NCBI GenBank assembly: GCA_012931725.1 | Contig: CM022949.1 | Coordinates: 6,399,011-6,463,010 of the forward strand | Direction of reading: 5' to 3' | Length of the DNA stretch: 64,000 nt | Origin: Litsea cubeba | Taxonomy: Eukaryota; Streptophyta; Magnoliopsida; Laurales; Lauraceae | Program-made: the position numbers and the translations under genes | The notes under the pieces: generated by a model | Database searches by the model: none | What the model was told of the DNA's origin: nothing | What the model saw: only the letters and a program-made list of their open reading frames with translations | In this document: positions 32,463 through 44,126 of the stretch, in pieces | How positions within the stretch are numbered: position 1 is the stretch's first letter | How the letters are laid out: every line of letters starts with the position of its first letter

Positions 32463-34129
32463 CACTCCATGTGAAATCATGATCCCATGTTGTGTGTAAT
32501 TAATCCTAGATTGATTATGGGTATGGTGGCACCCTATTAAAGTTATGTTGTGATGCATGTTGTGTGCAAGTTTCATTAACATTGCTGGAATTTATTTTCC
32601 AGATTTGTTTAATGATGCACATAGTGAGTTTGCATGCACTAACCTCTTTGTTTGCAGCCATGTATTGCATCCTTGATGGTTCGCATGATTGTTATGTGGA
32701 TTTGGATGTTTTTTAATTAGTTGGAAAGTGTACGATTGCGCGGTTAGCAATCATAGGAAGTTGTAAAGTTTCCTTAATTTTATTCCAACTAGTCTTGATG
32801 TAAGCTTTCTTGAAAAGCATAGGAATCTCCAATGTAATTTTGGTTTTGTTTCAAGACAAGAAGGTTGCAAGAAATTGGAGTCCTTGGAGATCAAGGAGTC
32901 AAGACTTCTAGATGCATGAGGAGTCCTAATTCGATTAGGATTTGAAATCCTAAGAACGGGGAGCCATTAAGGAATGCATACTTTTATTTGCTTTTATATA
33001 TGGAATGCATGGTTGAATGCTTTATATAATTGCTATAATAGTCACCTAGAAACATGGCCACCATTAGGTTCTAAAAATTGGCATCTTTATTGTATTAGAT
33101 TGTTTTTAGTTTGGCAAATTGTTTTAAACGGAACTTAGACCAGCACCTTCTATTTGTCTAAGGTTTAAAATTGGATAGGGTTTAGTTATCTTGGTACCCT
33201 TGGTTTCCAAAGGAGGCTAAACTAAAATCTAATTAGATGCTACCTATGGGTTTTCATAACCCAAGATAGGTTTTTGACTCTTTGAAGGGATTTGCTCAAA
33301 TGTTTTAAAGCAAAGGTTATTTGATTTTAAGATGACTTAAGTCATAAATTTAATTAACCAAGTTTGCTAGATTTAAAAAGAGTTTTGAGTAAAACAATGT
33401 AAAGGTCAAAAAGTATAAACCCTAGCGATAAATAATCAAGTGGGAGAGGGGTTTTAGGAAAGACCCCACGGCCTTCCATTTTCGGTTCATGTTATCTCAT
33501 TAAAGTGTTAGTAGGAACGGCCATCCCTTCGGTGGAGTTCTTTAACTAAAGACCGCTTTGATGGGTTAATGGGTGAACTAATGTGAATATTCGTAATGAG
33601 GTGTTAGTAGAAGCGGCCATCCCTTCGGTGGAGTTCTTTACTAAAGATCACTTCTATAGAATGTCAATGAAGTGTTGGTGGGAGCGGCCATCCCTTTGGT
33701 GGAGCTCTTTACTAAAGTTCACTTCTAGGAAGGATAAAGGTCTCTTCCCTTCGGAAGACTTAATCATAGACATTCTGGGAATTTCATAAGAGATGGTTAT
33801 ACACTTGACATAAGACGGTGATGACCTCTCCTTAAGGAGTTAAGGGTTATTTGTCATATGAGGCCAAACCAATCAGTGATTGGACTACCACTGGATGTGT
33901 GTCCAGATAGTGATAATCCAAATAAGTCTGCCTTAATTCAACGTGACTGTAGGCTCGGCCATCCCTTCGATGGAGGGTCTATGAGGAGGTTGAAACACTG
34001 ATACATTATGATTGGGGTTGAATAATGTAAAAAGTTTCGTGCTTTGTTTTTCCTTTTATAACAAGCACCATATGCATATTACATATATACTGCATGTCTA
34101 ATTATAAACCGTTTTATATCCAGAAAAAG
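32463..34129 (+). other. Long 5' leader of element F
   Basis: About 1.67 kb between primer site and gag without a convincing gene. The last 600 bases hold a repeated hairpin motif annotated separately. Long leaders of this kind, carrying packaging and translation signals, are usual in plant copia elements. Confidence 0.7.
33518..33975 (+). repeat. Four copies of a CGGCCATCCCTTCGGTGGAG motif in the leader of element F
   Basis: Copies begin at 33,518, 33,614, 33,685 and 33,956; the first three sit in longer tandem units that include 'ttctttactaaag'. CCATC and GGTGG pair across a CCTTC loop, giving a five-base stem. Element E has a similar hairpin in the same place. Confidence 0.8.
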
Positions 34130-35368
34130 ATGGGTAGAGATTCTTTTAGTCCGTTGATGTGCATTCTTCGTGAGAATAAACTGACTGGCCCTAACTACGT
34201 AGATTGGAAGAGAAATCTTGACATAGTACTCACTGCTGAGGAGTACAAGTATGTCTTGCTGGAAAACTGTCCCGATATTAATGCTAATTCTACTGATGAC
34301 CAGCGGGAGGCTGAAAGGAAATGGAAGAAAGCGAATAGCATGGCTAAATGCTACATGCTCGCTTCTATGTCCAACGTGTTGCAAACACAGCACGAGCAAA
34401 TGGACACAGCCTATGAAATCATGATGTCCTTGTCTGAGATGTTTGCAGACAAGAGCAGGCCAGTTAGGCAAGCTGCTATGAGGACCATCATGAATGCTAG
34501 GATGGCTGAGGGAACACCTGTCAGAGAGCATATGCTCAAGCTGATAGATTGTTTCAATGAAGCTGAGATTCTAGGGGCTGAGATTGATGCAGGGAGTCAG
34601 ACTGACATGATTCTCGAAACTTTGTCGGAATCTTTCAATCAGTTCAAGCTCAATTTCAATATGAGCAAGATGGACATGACTCTACCTGAGTTAATGAAAG
34701 AACTCCAGGCGGCAGAGGCCATCATGAAGCCCAAAGCCCAAGCCCACTTTTTCCAGTCTTCCTCTAAACTGAACCCGAAAGGGAAGAAGTCCAAGAAGAA
34801 GCAGAATAAGGGAAAAGGGCAGAAAAAGAACAATGCTGGTAATAAGAAGGACAAGGGTACAGATGGAAAGCCCAAAGGGAAATGCTTCAAGTGTGGCCTC
34901 AAAGGTCATTGGAAGAAAGATTGTCCCAAGTTCCTGGCCTCAGTTAAGAAAGGTACATCTTTTTCATACTACATTGAAACTTGTCTAGTGGTTGATTCTA
35001 CTGACTCATGGATAGTAGACTCAGGAGCCACTAATCATATCTGCAATTCATTGCAGGGGTTTCAGATAATGCAGAGAATTGAGAAAGGAGAGTTTGCCTT
35101 TAGAGTCGGAACTGGAGCTAAAGTTTGGGCAGTTGCAGTAGGAGTTGTTACCTTATATTTTCCATGTAATAGGATATTAGTTTTAAATAATGTTTTCTAT
35201 GTTCCGGACATGAGGAAGAATTTAATTTCAGTTTCCAGATTTATTGAATTTAATTATTCAGTTTCTTTCCATTCTGGTGTTGATATCAGTAGAGATGGAA
35301 ATATTATATGTTCCGGTAGAATACATGACAACTTATTTTATATATCCTATTGCTCCTACACTGCATAA
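34130..35368 (+). pseudogene. Element F gag and protease part, frame broken at its end
   Basis: I place the start at ATG 34,130 because the matching ATG in element E (59,491) aligns there; an in-frame ATG at 34,094 is possible. Gag has the YVDWKRNLDI segment typical of copia gag, then a Lys-rich stretch and one zinc knuckle CFKCGLKGHWKKDC (about 34,890). Protease follows with WIVDSGATNH (about 35,010). The frame runs off at 35,368 because a one-base shift occurs in the TATATAT stretch near 35,338-35,345, upstream of integrase. Confidence 0.88.
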
Positions 35369-38063
35369 TGTACAACAAGAAAGCTCAACTTCCCTTAAGA
35401 GGAAGGTATCTTCAATCAATGACACATATCTTTGGCACTTACATTTGGGTCACATTAACCTAAAACGGATTCAGAGGTTGGTAGAAGAAGGGCCGTTAAG
35501 CTCATTAGATTTCGAACCTTTTCCTCAGTGCGAATCTTGTCTCAAGGGAAAGATGACCAAACGGTCATTCTCTGGAAAGGGACTTAGGTCAAAGGAGTTG
35601 TTAGAATTGATTCACACTGATGTGTGTGGTCCTATGAACAAACCGGCTCGAGGAGGGTATGAGTATTACATCACCTTCACCGATGATTACTCTAGATATG
35701 GATATGTATACCTAATGCGACGCAAGTCTGAGGCGTTTGATAAGTTCAAACAATTCAAGGCTGAGGCGGAGCTACAACTAGGGAAACATATCAAAGCCCT
35801 TCGATCTGATCGAGGTGGCGAGTACCTCCTGGCTGAGTTCAAAGAGTACCTCACACAACATGGGATTGTGTCTCAGTTGTCTGCACCGGGTACACCCCAG
35901 CAAAATGGTGTAGCAGAGAGAAGAAACCGTACCCTTCTTGATATGGTAAGGTCCATGATGAGTCATGCAACCCTGCCTATATCTTTTTGGGGATATGCCT
36001 TAGAAGCAGCAGCATACATTTTAAATCTGGTACCATCTAAGTCAGTACATAGGACACCACAAGAAATGTGGACAGGTCGAAAACCTAGTTTAAATCATAT
36101 CCACATTTGGGGTTGTCCAGCTTATGTACTGAATGATAAAGCTACCAAGCTAGAACCCAGATCAGAAATGTGCTACTTCATTGGGTATCCTAAGGGAACG
36201 AGAGGTGGCATCTTTTATCATCCAAAGGAGCAAAAAGTGCTCATCAGCACTCATGCTAGGTACTTGGAGGATGATTGTGTGATGCACCAAGAGCTTAGTT
36301 GTAAAGAAACCCTTGAGGAGATTCTTCCGGGATCTCCTATAACATCTGTACCAGATCCTGAGGCAGTAGATGAACAAGATATTCCTTTGAACCCTCCGGA
36401 GCCTCGTCGTAGTGGGAGAATTTCTAGACAACCAGAAAGGTATCTAGGAGTGTCTTTTAAGACAGACTCTGAAGATCTGGTTGAGGATCCTACTAGTTAT
36501 GATGAAGCAGTAACGGATATAGATGCTGACATGTGGCAGCAAGCGATGAAATCTGAAATGGATTCTTTGTATTCCAATCAAGTCTGGGAACTTGTAGATG
36601 CACCTGAAGGGATTAAACCCATAGGGTGTAAGTGGATCTACAAGAGAAAGAGAGGAGTGGATGGGAAGGTGGAAACCTTCAAAGCAAGACTGGTGGCGAA
36701 AGGATATACTCAGAAAGAGGGTATCGATTATGAGGAAACCTTTTCACCAGTGGCTATGCTTAAGTCCATAAGGATTCTCTTGGCCATCGCATGTCATTAT
36801 GACTACGAGATATGGCAGATGGATGTCAAGACAGCTTTTCTTAATGGAAGTCTTGACGAATGCATCTATATGATGCAACCAGAGGGCTTCATTGCTAGTG
36901 GCCAAGATAACATGGTTTGTAAACTTAAGAAGTCCATCTATGGACTTAAGCAAGCATCTAGAGCATGGAACATCAAGTTTAATCAGGCAGTCAAATCTTT
37001 TGGCTTTGATCAAAACATTGATGAGCCGTGTGTGTATAAGAAAGGAAATGGGAAAGCAGTTGCATTTTTGGTTCTGTATGTAGATGACATATTACTCATA
37101 GGAAATGATGTAGGTTTATTGTCATCCACAAAAGTTTGGTTATCCTCTCAATTTCAGATGAAGGATTTGGGTGAGGCCAGCTATATCTTAGGGATCAAGC
37201 TTTTGCGTGATCGCAAGAATAAGATGTTAGCCCTATCCCAATCTTCTTACATTGAGAAGATATTGGTCAAGTTTAATATGCATGACTCCAAGAAGGGCCT
37301 CCTACCTTCTAGACATGGAGTACCACTGTCTCGAGATCAATGTCCAAAGACATCTGAAGAGATAGAGAGCATGAGGTGAGTTCCATATGCATCCGCTGTT
37401 GGAAGCCTCATGTATGCTATGTTATGTACTAGACCAGATATTTGCTTTGCCGTTGGCATGGTTAGCAGATATCAGTCAAATCCTGGACCTATGCATTGGA
37501 CAGCTGTTAAGCATATATTCAAGTATCTTCAGAGAACGAAAGATTATATGCTAACCTTTCGAGCAGATGATCTAACGCCATTGGCGTATACAGACTCTGA
37601 TTTCCAATCTGATAGTGATGCCAGAAAATCTACCTCCGGGTACGTCTTTACTTTGTCAGGAGGGGCTATATCATGGAGAAGTGTCAAGCAATCCTGTATA
37701 GCTGATTCTACCATGGAAGCAGAGTATGTGGCGGCATCGGAAGCTGCGAAGGAAGCGGTATGGCTCAGAAAATTCCTGTTGGAATTGGGAGTTGTTCCTG
37801 CAATGCATAAACCGATTGTCATGTACTGCGATAACACTGGTGCTGTAGCACAGTGCAAAGAGCCCAGGAATCACAAGAAAGGCAAGCACATTCAGAGAAA
37901 GTACCACTTGATCCGGGAATTCATTCAGGATGGAGAGATAGTGGTGGAGCATATTGCTTCAGCAAATAACTTAGCTGACCCATTCACTAAGACTCTTACT
38001 GAGAAAGTCTTCACTTCTCATGTTGAGTCTATGGGTGTTAGGTTAGGAAGCAGTGATCTTTAG
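35341..38063 (+). pseudogene. Element F integrase, reverse transcriptase and RNase H
   Basis: The shifted frame begins with the integrase zinc module (HLHLGHINLKRI ... CESCLKGK), then the integrase core (IHTDVCGPM, RSDRGGEY, AERRNRT), reverse transcriptase (MDVKTAFLNG, YVDDILLIGND at about 37,078) and RNase H (YTDSDFQSDSDARKSTSG at about 37,590). An in-frame TGA at 37,377-37,379 lies between RT and RNase H. Catalytic residues look intact. With only two breaks and very similar LTRs the element decayed recently or was copied in defective form. Confidence 0.9.
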
Positions 38064-38066
38064 TGC

Positions 38067-38077
38067 AAGTGGGAGTT
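38067..38077 (+). other. Polypurine tract of element F
   Basis: AAGTGGGAGTT directly before the 3' LTR. Its last seven bases also stand before the 5' LTR at 30,431-30,437. Confidence 0.75.
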
Positions 38078-40088
38078 TGTTGGGATTGGTGTATGCCCTA
38101 AAGCCCACTAGCTGCATTCTCATCTTTTGTTACTGGATATTTACTGGTTATTTAATGGAAAGACTCTTTTATGCTTAAACATGTATATATGTATGGTTGT
38201 GTAAGGCCCATTGTTTCTAGTAAATGAATTAGGTGTGTAGTGTCTACACACAGATAGGTCTAATTCATGGACAACTGGAAACATCATATTTGTTCATAAC
38301 TGAAAGATGGAGCTGGGCACTTCATCTTGGTAGAAGTTATAATGAGATACTCTCCTATATAGGGTGACATACCTAAGTCACGGGAGGGCTTTCCCGGATC
38401 TATCTCATTAGTGCATGTGTCATGCATTGAACAGGACCATTGTAGGTGTGATCTCTAAAATAGTACTATCACAGAAAAGAGATGAAGTCACCTCATGCTA
38501 CTAAGTAACCGGTGCTCTTAATCTTGAGCATTTGTGTATGAACTGACGAAGTCAAGTTCTTGTGCTTTAATTCACTATGGGTGAGATTCTTTTCATGGGT
38601 CAACAGCTCTGTGTTTTGGGTACTCGGACTTGATCAGTTGGGACGTGCAGATGCAATATAGAATCTATGCCATCTAATGATGGAATAATCGTCCCCTTAG
38701 AATTATCCGATTAATCATCAAAATCTAAGATCTTAGTATATGGATGTTCCATATGGATATTGAACTTGTGGGTCGCTCCCTGGATCAAGAGAATGATATT
38801 CGAATGATGATTATGTTTAAGGATATGAAGTTCCAAGGTTTAGATGTAATCGGGAAGGTTGATAGTACATGTGATAACCTGACTCGATTATGGATGTTAC
38901 ATAGAGGGGCATTCAGGTCATTACACTTAGTAGGTCGAAGACAACCGTCATTTTATGACGAGCTTATTGTAATATATATTTGTCCTTGGAGTTCAACCAT
39001 AACTCTTTAGTGGAATGAGTTAAGGTTAAATGATCTTTATGTTGCTATGGGTTTAGCATGGACATTTTGGTCATTTTGGGAGCCAATGGCAAATATGTCT
39101 TTTGGTCCCTTCTCTAGTCACTTACCAAGATTCGCATGGTTTCCTAAAATGTTTAGATAACATAAGGATGAATTATTTTAGTGGAAAAATAATTTTGAGT
39201 TTAAACTCAAATAGGCCTTTGATGGCATACATGAATTTAACTCTAGATAAATTGTATGTGGGCCATGGTGTGCATTGATATGTGGGACGTCCATAATAGG
39301 ATTTCCATGGGTAAGGTTTCCAACTTTGAGTAGGACTCTCTACTTGGAAAGTTGGATTCCTCTTTGGATTAGTATTCCTATGAGTTAGTTTCCTTTTTGG
39401 ATTAGGAACTTAAAATTAGTAAGTGTTCTACAACTAGGATTACTAATTGTATGGAAAGTTCCTTTTGGTTTCCTTTTCTAAATTGGAGTGTTTCTTAAAG
39501 GAAATAAGTCTTTCCTTTTTGGACATCAATTAGAATAAGGAGAGATAACTTTATGGAAAAGGTTTCCACAAAAGTTTCTATAAAAGAAACCATGCAAGCC
39601 TTGGACGTCCAACACTTTTGTAAGACACTAAGAGCCCCACACGTCCAGCCCCTTGAAGCTCTTTCTTCTTCATTGAAGAAAGTTAAGGTCTGAGATTTTC
39701 CCTTGGAGAAATAGTTCTCGTTTCCTAGATTAAGATCCCACCATCTTAGCCAATCAGATTTGGAAGTGAGATAGAGGAGAAGATCAAAGGCAATACTAGT
39801 GCAAGAAAATTCCAGCAACTTGTTTGCAAATTGCAAGTCTGAGTTCGGGCCTTTGGATCTATTTTTTCAGAGATTTGAAGTCTACAAATCTTCGAGGTAT
39901 GAGTCTTCTTCATTCTCCTTTAATTATACACTTGTTGATCATGATTTAATGGAGTTTCTATGCGATTCTTTATGGCTGATTTCCGCTGCATAGTGCAGAA
40001 ATCAGATTTTTTAAAATCTGTCATGCTTTGCATCAGCCATAGTAGTCTCTTTATGAGAAGTTTCAGATCTGAATCGCAATTTCTTTCA
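38078..40088 (+). repeat. 3' LTR of element F
   Basis: It is 2,011 bp, nearly identical to 30,438-32,449. TATA box at 39,579-39,586. Confidence 0.93.
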
Positions 40089-40134
40089 GGAGGGACTTCG
40101 GATGTTCTCCACCTCTCTTGTTTCTCGGAGCCAT
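40089..40134 (-). pseudogene. Element C gag start, cut by element F
   Basis: On the minus strand ATG at 40,134 opens MAPRNKRGGEHPKS, which resembles the MPPKAKKGGES start of gag in element D. F interrupts after about 15 codons; gag resumes at 30,432 but in another frame and without the capsid region. Confidence 0.75.
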
Positions 40135-40170
40135 GGCGACTGGAAAGATTTTGGGTTTGGGGTTATTACT

Positions 40171-40188
40171 TTTCCACAGGCGGCGCCA
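40171..40188 (-). other. Primer binding site of element C
   Basis: On the minus strand TGGCGCCGCCTGTGGAAA follows the LTR end after two bases. It differs little from the primer site of element D. Confidence 0.85.
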
Positions 40189-40190
40189 AT

Positions 40191-40931
40191 TGTAAGTGCC
40201 TAAAAATTACGGGCTTGGAATCAGGGATTAGGACCCCTGTTTTGAGTAGTCTGGATGAAGGTTAAGGTGGCTCCGGCTAGTCCTGAAAAGGAAGAGAGGA
40301 AGCAAGTCAGAGGACCCTAGCTGTGGGCAGCGCAAGGCTCTCTGATGCTTAAGTTAGTTCAGGGACTGAGTAAGGGAGATGGAGAGAAATTTGTAGAGTA
40401 AGTGTATGTGTTTTGGGTTGCATACCTTTGAATGGAGTTGGAGTGTCTATTTATAGGAGAAGGAGATGACTTGCATGGACGAGCCTCATGATGGGCTTTG
40501 CCACTCGAGTGGCTTTGTCCACTCAACCCACACTTCATTAAATGCTAGCCCCACCTTCCCATTCCTCATTAAATGCCAATCTTATCGGGCCAGGCGGTGG
40601 TTGAATTTCGGGCCAATCCCATCGGGCCTGGCCTGGAGCCATGATTTAGGGGCACACGTGTTCCGCATAACGCCGTTTTGTCAGGAATGATGGGCCGCAG
40701 GGCACGCCTTAGCGCGTGCCTTCGTCCTGTCAACAGTCCCATCAGCGTCTGTCAAATCCGCTGTGCCGAGGTCGATATACAAGGACCCGTGCCATCTGAC
40801 CTCGGGGATTTCACCTCGGCAGGTGCCGTGACCCGTCAGCCGGGGTCCGTCCTGGCCGAGCGGAGGTATGATTAACTGGATTGATGTCAAAGCTAGTCCT
40901 GATCTCGGCTTAGTGGAAACTTCCCCACACA
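40191..40931 (-). repeat. 5' LTR of element C (minus orientation)
   Basis: On the minus strand it begins TGTGTGGGGAAGTTTCC at 40,931, like the TGTGTGGGGAGATTTCC start of element D's LTR, and ends CTTACA at 40,191. It is 741 bp and has CCTCGGC-type motifs as in D. A TATAAATA box lies at 40,448-40,455 on the minus strand. The base after its outer end starts GTACT, the probable half of a target duplication whose partner is off the window. Confidence 0.85.
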
Positions 40932-41284
40932 GTACTGACATTCCCTTGGCAGAATGTGAAGGCCAGGGTCGACGTTGACCCCAGTGCATTATAGCGAGGG
41001 TCAACGCTGACCCTCGAAAAAAATGATAAAAACGAGGAACTTTGGGCGGGAAGGCCGCTTTGGTGTGGGTTTGGCTAAAGTGACTTTTTTAGTATAGTGG
41101 CAACATAAAGTATTTTTTTGGTAGAATCTTCTATGATATTTAAGATAATATAAATGTCTATTTCAAATCAGAATATATTGGATTTGAAATTGGATTAAAT
41201 TCGGATGAAGACTCAAAAACCAATGTGTCCAAAATAGGTACCTAAAGCCATATACCCCTGTTTCATTTCTCCCATTTCATTAAG
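40932..41284. other. Unassigned flank between element C and the hAT remnant
   Basis: No gene is seen. At about 40,966-41,017 there are two near-palindromes of the form GGTCGACGTTGACC and GGTCAACGCTGACC. The rest is AT-rich. Confidence 0.5.
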
Positions 41285-43172
41285 AGTCTAGGGGTATAAA
41301 ACGGGTCGTGCCAACACAATTTGGCCGGTCCAGTTGTGCTTGGGCCGCCAGCTAGGGTTGGCCCAAGATGGCCCATGGCACTACAAATGTTGTGAGCCCA
41401 CGTGCCACAGTCCGGGCCGGCCCATGGACACCTCCTAATGTTTAAAAATAAATTTAAAGGATTTTATATAAATTGAAACGGACTTTATGGACTTTTAGGA
41501 TTTTCAACTTGAAATAAAATTGAAATTAACAAAATAAATACACAAACATTGATGTTAATTTATAAATACAAAATAAACTTTAATTATTTTATATTTCTAG
41601 AAATAAAGTTTACAAAAACTTCGATGATAATTTTCAACTTCATATAAAACTTACAAGTTTGATGATAATTTCAACTTTAAAAGGTTATAAATAAAAAATT
41701 TAAAAGTATGACAATTTTCTAAAAATAAAGTTTACAACAGCTATGATGATAATTTGTAACTTGAAATAAATTTTAAAAATTACAACTATGATGATTTTTT
41801 AATACTATGGTATTTCTAATGTTAAAAAGTCATCTTTCATTTCTTCTTTTAGTATCAAGTTTTGCTTTCTCTTCTCTCCCAAGAACCAGTCTTATAGGTA
41901 CATGCATGTTTCCACCGTTTCTTTTTTTTTTATAGCATTTTCCTCCTTATGTTAATGAGTAGCTCATACGCACTAAAAACTTCCTCCGATGTAACTATAA
42001 ACAGTAGAACTATTTTCTTCCAATTTGTTTCCTTGAGGAGATGAAAAAATGTAACCTACAATGTATTTAATCACTATTATTATAGGGTTAATAAATCTTA
42101 ATCTAACTTGTACGATAAGATTTAAGATGTAACATGTACATCGATTGTGAAAACCATCCCATTTAAATTAAGTAGGAGAGTAGGTCTTATTATTTCTATA
42201 GCGCTACTACTGGAGGTTGCATTATCTAAAGTTATAGAAAATATTTTATTTTCAATATTATACTATTGGGTTTGTTTTTAGGACAGTGAACCATATCCTA
42301 GCAATATGTGAGTAGTCAAGTAAAGAAAATGAAATCGTTCTTTGCTGCATAATTCAGTCATTATCAATATAATGTACAGTTATTGAAATATGCCCAACAT
42401 TTTGTTTGGAGGTCTATAAATCCAACGTTAATCCTATTCTTCTAGGTTTGTCTTGAAGAGCAACTTTTAAATTCTCTCATTCTTTTCCAAACATTTTTTT
42501 GAATAATTTCTAGCCGCGTTTTTCGAAATCTTTCTAAATACAGGGGTGAAGGCTTACAAATTCTTCAAAGGATTTACTCTCACTAATTAGAAATTATAAT
42601 TGACTAATTACATTAAATTTTACAAGTTGGTATCTAGCATTAGAATGATTATAATTAAAAACTCCTAAACTACAAGATTAAGAGCTTTAAGATAGTAGAG
42701 TCTACATGCCCCGACCACGTGCCTTTGGATCGACATTCCCTCCTGCACGTTTGACCATACGCACTCTCATGTGTCTATTAAGGTGGCCAGTGTCACCTAA
42801 TGACTTACAACTGTAACATTCTTTACAAAATGTGTATTGTGCCTTTTCCACTGTATTTCCATTGAGATCTTTAATCTCAATTAACTCAAAATATTTTTAA
42901 ACTTCAGAAGTCAATTTTCTTTCTTTTTAGTTGACGTTGGCAGTAGATTGAGGAGTGCTTTCTACCTGTAGATCTTGATCTAGATCCAAAGTTACAGTAT
43001 CTGAATCATTTACACTACAGTAAAAGTTGAAATGTTGTAATAGTCTAGTCATTTCTCAAAAACATAAATTATAAAAAAACGACATAAATAATTATATATA
43101 AATACTAAAATCTTTTGTTGTGATAATTTATATAAGAAAGGGGAAAAGATAAAATTTATTATATAATACTAC
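41285..43172 (-). mobile_element. Decayed hAT-type DNA transposon (partial)
   Basis: The left edge, TAGGGGTATAAAACGGGTCG, and the following GGCC-rich subterminal stretch (to about 41,438, ending GGACACCTCCTA) look like a plant hAT end. A BED-finger coding remnant lies on the minus strand at 42,702-43,020. The 1.3 kb between them is AT-rich and lacks the transposase catalytic part, so it is deleted inside. The other end is not seen and may lie beyond elements D and E. Target duplications could not be checked. Confidence 0.5.
42702..43020 (-). pseudogene. hAT transposase N-terminal fragment with BED zinc finger
   Basis: Hand translation of the minus strand gives an acidic stretch, then KLTSEV-stop-KYFEL, then GNTVEKAQYTFCKEC and TGHLNRHMR. 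The C-x2-C and H-x4-H spacing in this setting is the BED finger that binds the transposon ends in hAT transposases. At least two stops interrupt it and a TAG ends it at 42,702. The family call rests on this motif alone. Confidence 0.7.
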
Positions 43173-44061
43173 TGTGTGGGGAGATTTCCAAAGCTCCAGG
43201 ATTACGCTAATCACAGCCATTAAATGGGACTAAGCATTCTCATGTGTCATCCGCGTGCCACCTACGTGGCACCGGACTCACCTCGGCTACCAGGACTGGG
43301 GCTCCAGCCGAAGTCAGGCAGGTCCGGGCCGCTAGCGCCGAGCTCAGCTACCCCAGGTGCCCACCTCGGCTGAAGACTCCACCTCGGCCGAAGGTGCCGG
43401 GACGAAAGCCAAAGCAAGAAGAGAATCTCCACTCGCGCCCCTCGCCCCCCACGCCATCGGACACGTGGAGGAATAGGGGCGCGAGCCAGTGAGACAGATG
43501 CGACATCCAGCCGTCCACAATCTTCACCAGATCCCTGACAAGGCGGCATCCAGCGGCTGAGGCCAAATCAGGGCAAGGCCCGAGGGTGGATCCGATGGTA
43601 CCCCTACCGCCAAAGGCGTCCAACACAATCTGGCCCAACGTGACACGCATTTAATGCGATATGGGCCAATTCGACTGGCATTAAATGCAAAGTGGGCTGG
43701 ATTGGACCGCATTATTACTTTGTGGGCTGATGATGACTTTCTTGTCAAGTCATGGGACCCACACCAAGATATTATCCAAAAATATCTTCCAAATCGTCTA
43801 TAAATAGAGCTTCATTCCACATGCAAGGTACGCACAATCGAACCCAGAGAGTCGTTACTCTGCCTCTCTTCTTCCTCTCCTTCCTTTGTTCTAGTTCATT
43901 CACTGACTTAGGCATGGGAGAGCCTTGCGCCGCCCAGGCCAGGGTCCTCTGACTGTTTGCTTTCTCCTTTCAGGCTTTCAGGCAGCGGGTTACCTTCTTC
44001 ATTTGGATAAGTCCTGTAAGGCACCCCGATTATTGTGGGTCATTATTTTTCTGCACCTACA
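43173..44061 (+). repeat. 5' LTR of element D
   Basis: Its 5' half is GC-rich with many CCTCGGC/GCCGAAG motifs. TATAAATA at 43,799-43,806 is the likely core promoter, with transcript start near 43,830. Confidence 0.95.
43799..43806 (+). promoter_or_regulatory. TATA box in the LTR of element D
   Basis: TATAAATA followed by GAGCTTC; the same site is at 55,529-55,536 in the 3' LTR. Confidence 0.7.
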
Positions 44062-44063
44062 AT

Positions 44064-44080
44064 TGGCGCCGTCTGTGGGA
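44064..44080 (+). other. Primer binding site of element D
   Basis: TGGCGCCGTCTGTGGGA, the common form in plant Tat and related gypsy elements, two bases after the LTR. Confidence 0.92.
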
Positions 44081-44126
44081 AAGCACTATCCCAACCTTCC
44101 AAACCTTCCCAATCTTCCCAAAAACC

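Larger units (their letters stand above)
30438..40088 (+). mobile_element. Element F: complete Ty1/copia LTR retrotransposon
   Basis: It has 2.01-kb LTRs (TGTTGGGATT...CTTTCA), an iMet primer site, a long leader, gag-PR, INT-RT-RH and a polypurine tract. LTRs differ by about five substitutions and one 1-bp indel by eye. It lies in the gag of element C. The duplication GGAGG is at 30,428-30,432 and 40,089-40,093, but five extra bases (GAGTT) separate it from the left LTR. Coding is broken by one frameshift and one stop. Confidence 0.93.
28312..40931 (-). mobile_element. Element C: minus-strand Tat-type gypsy element, broken by elements B and F
   Basis: Reading leftward: 5' LTR (40,931-40,191), TGGCGCC primer site, gag start, insertion of element F (40,088-30,438), then the rest of gag, protease and reverse transcriptase until element B cuts it at 28,312. 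The remainder lies beyond the left edge of the window. It is closely related to element D in gag, PR and RT. The capsid part of gag is missing compared with D, and at least six in-frame stops are present, so it is an old, dead copy. Confidence 0.85.

Noticed and set aside
35338..35368. The frame change in element F as a programmed ribosomal frameshift.
   Set aside because: It lies between protease and integrase in a TA microsatellite, not at a gag-pol boundary, and E and A do not share it; a simple indel is more likely.
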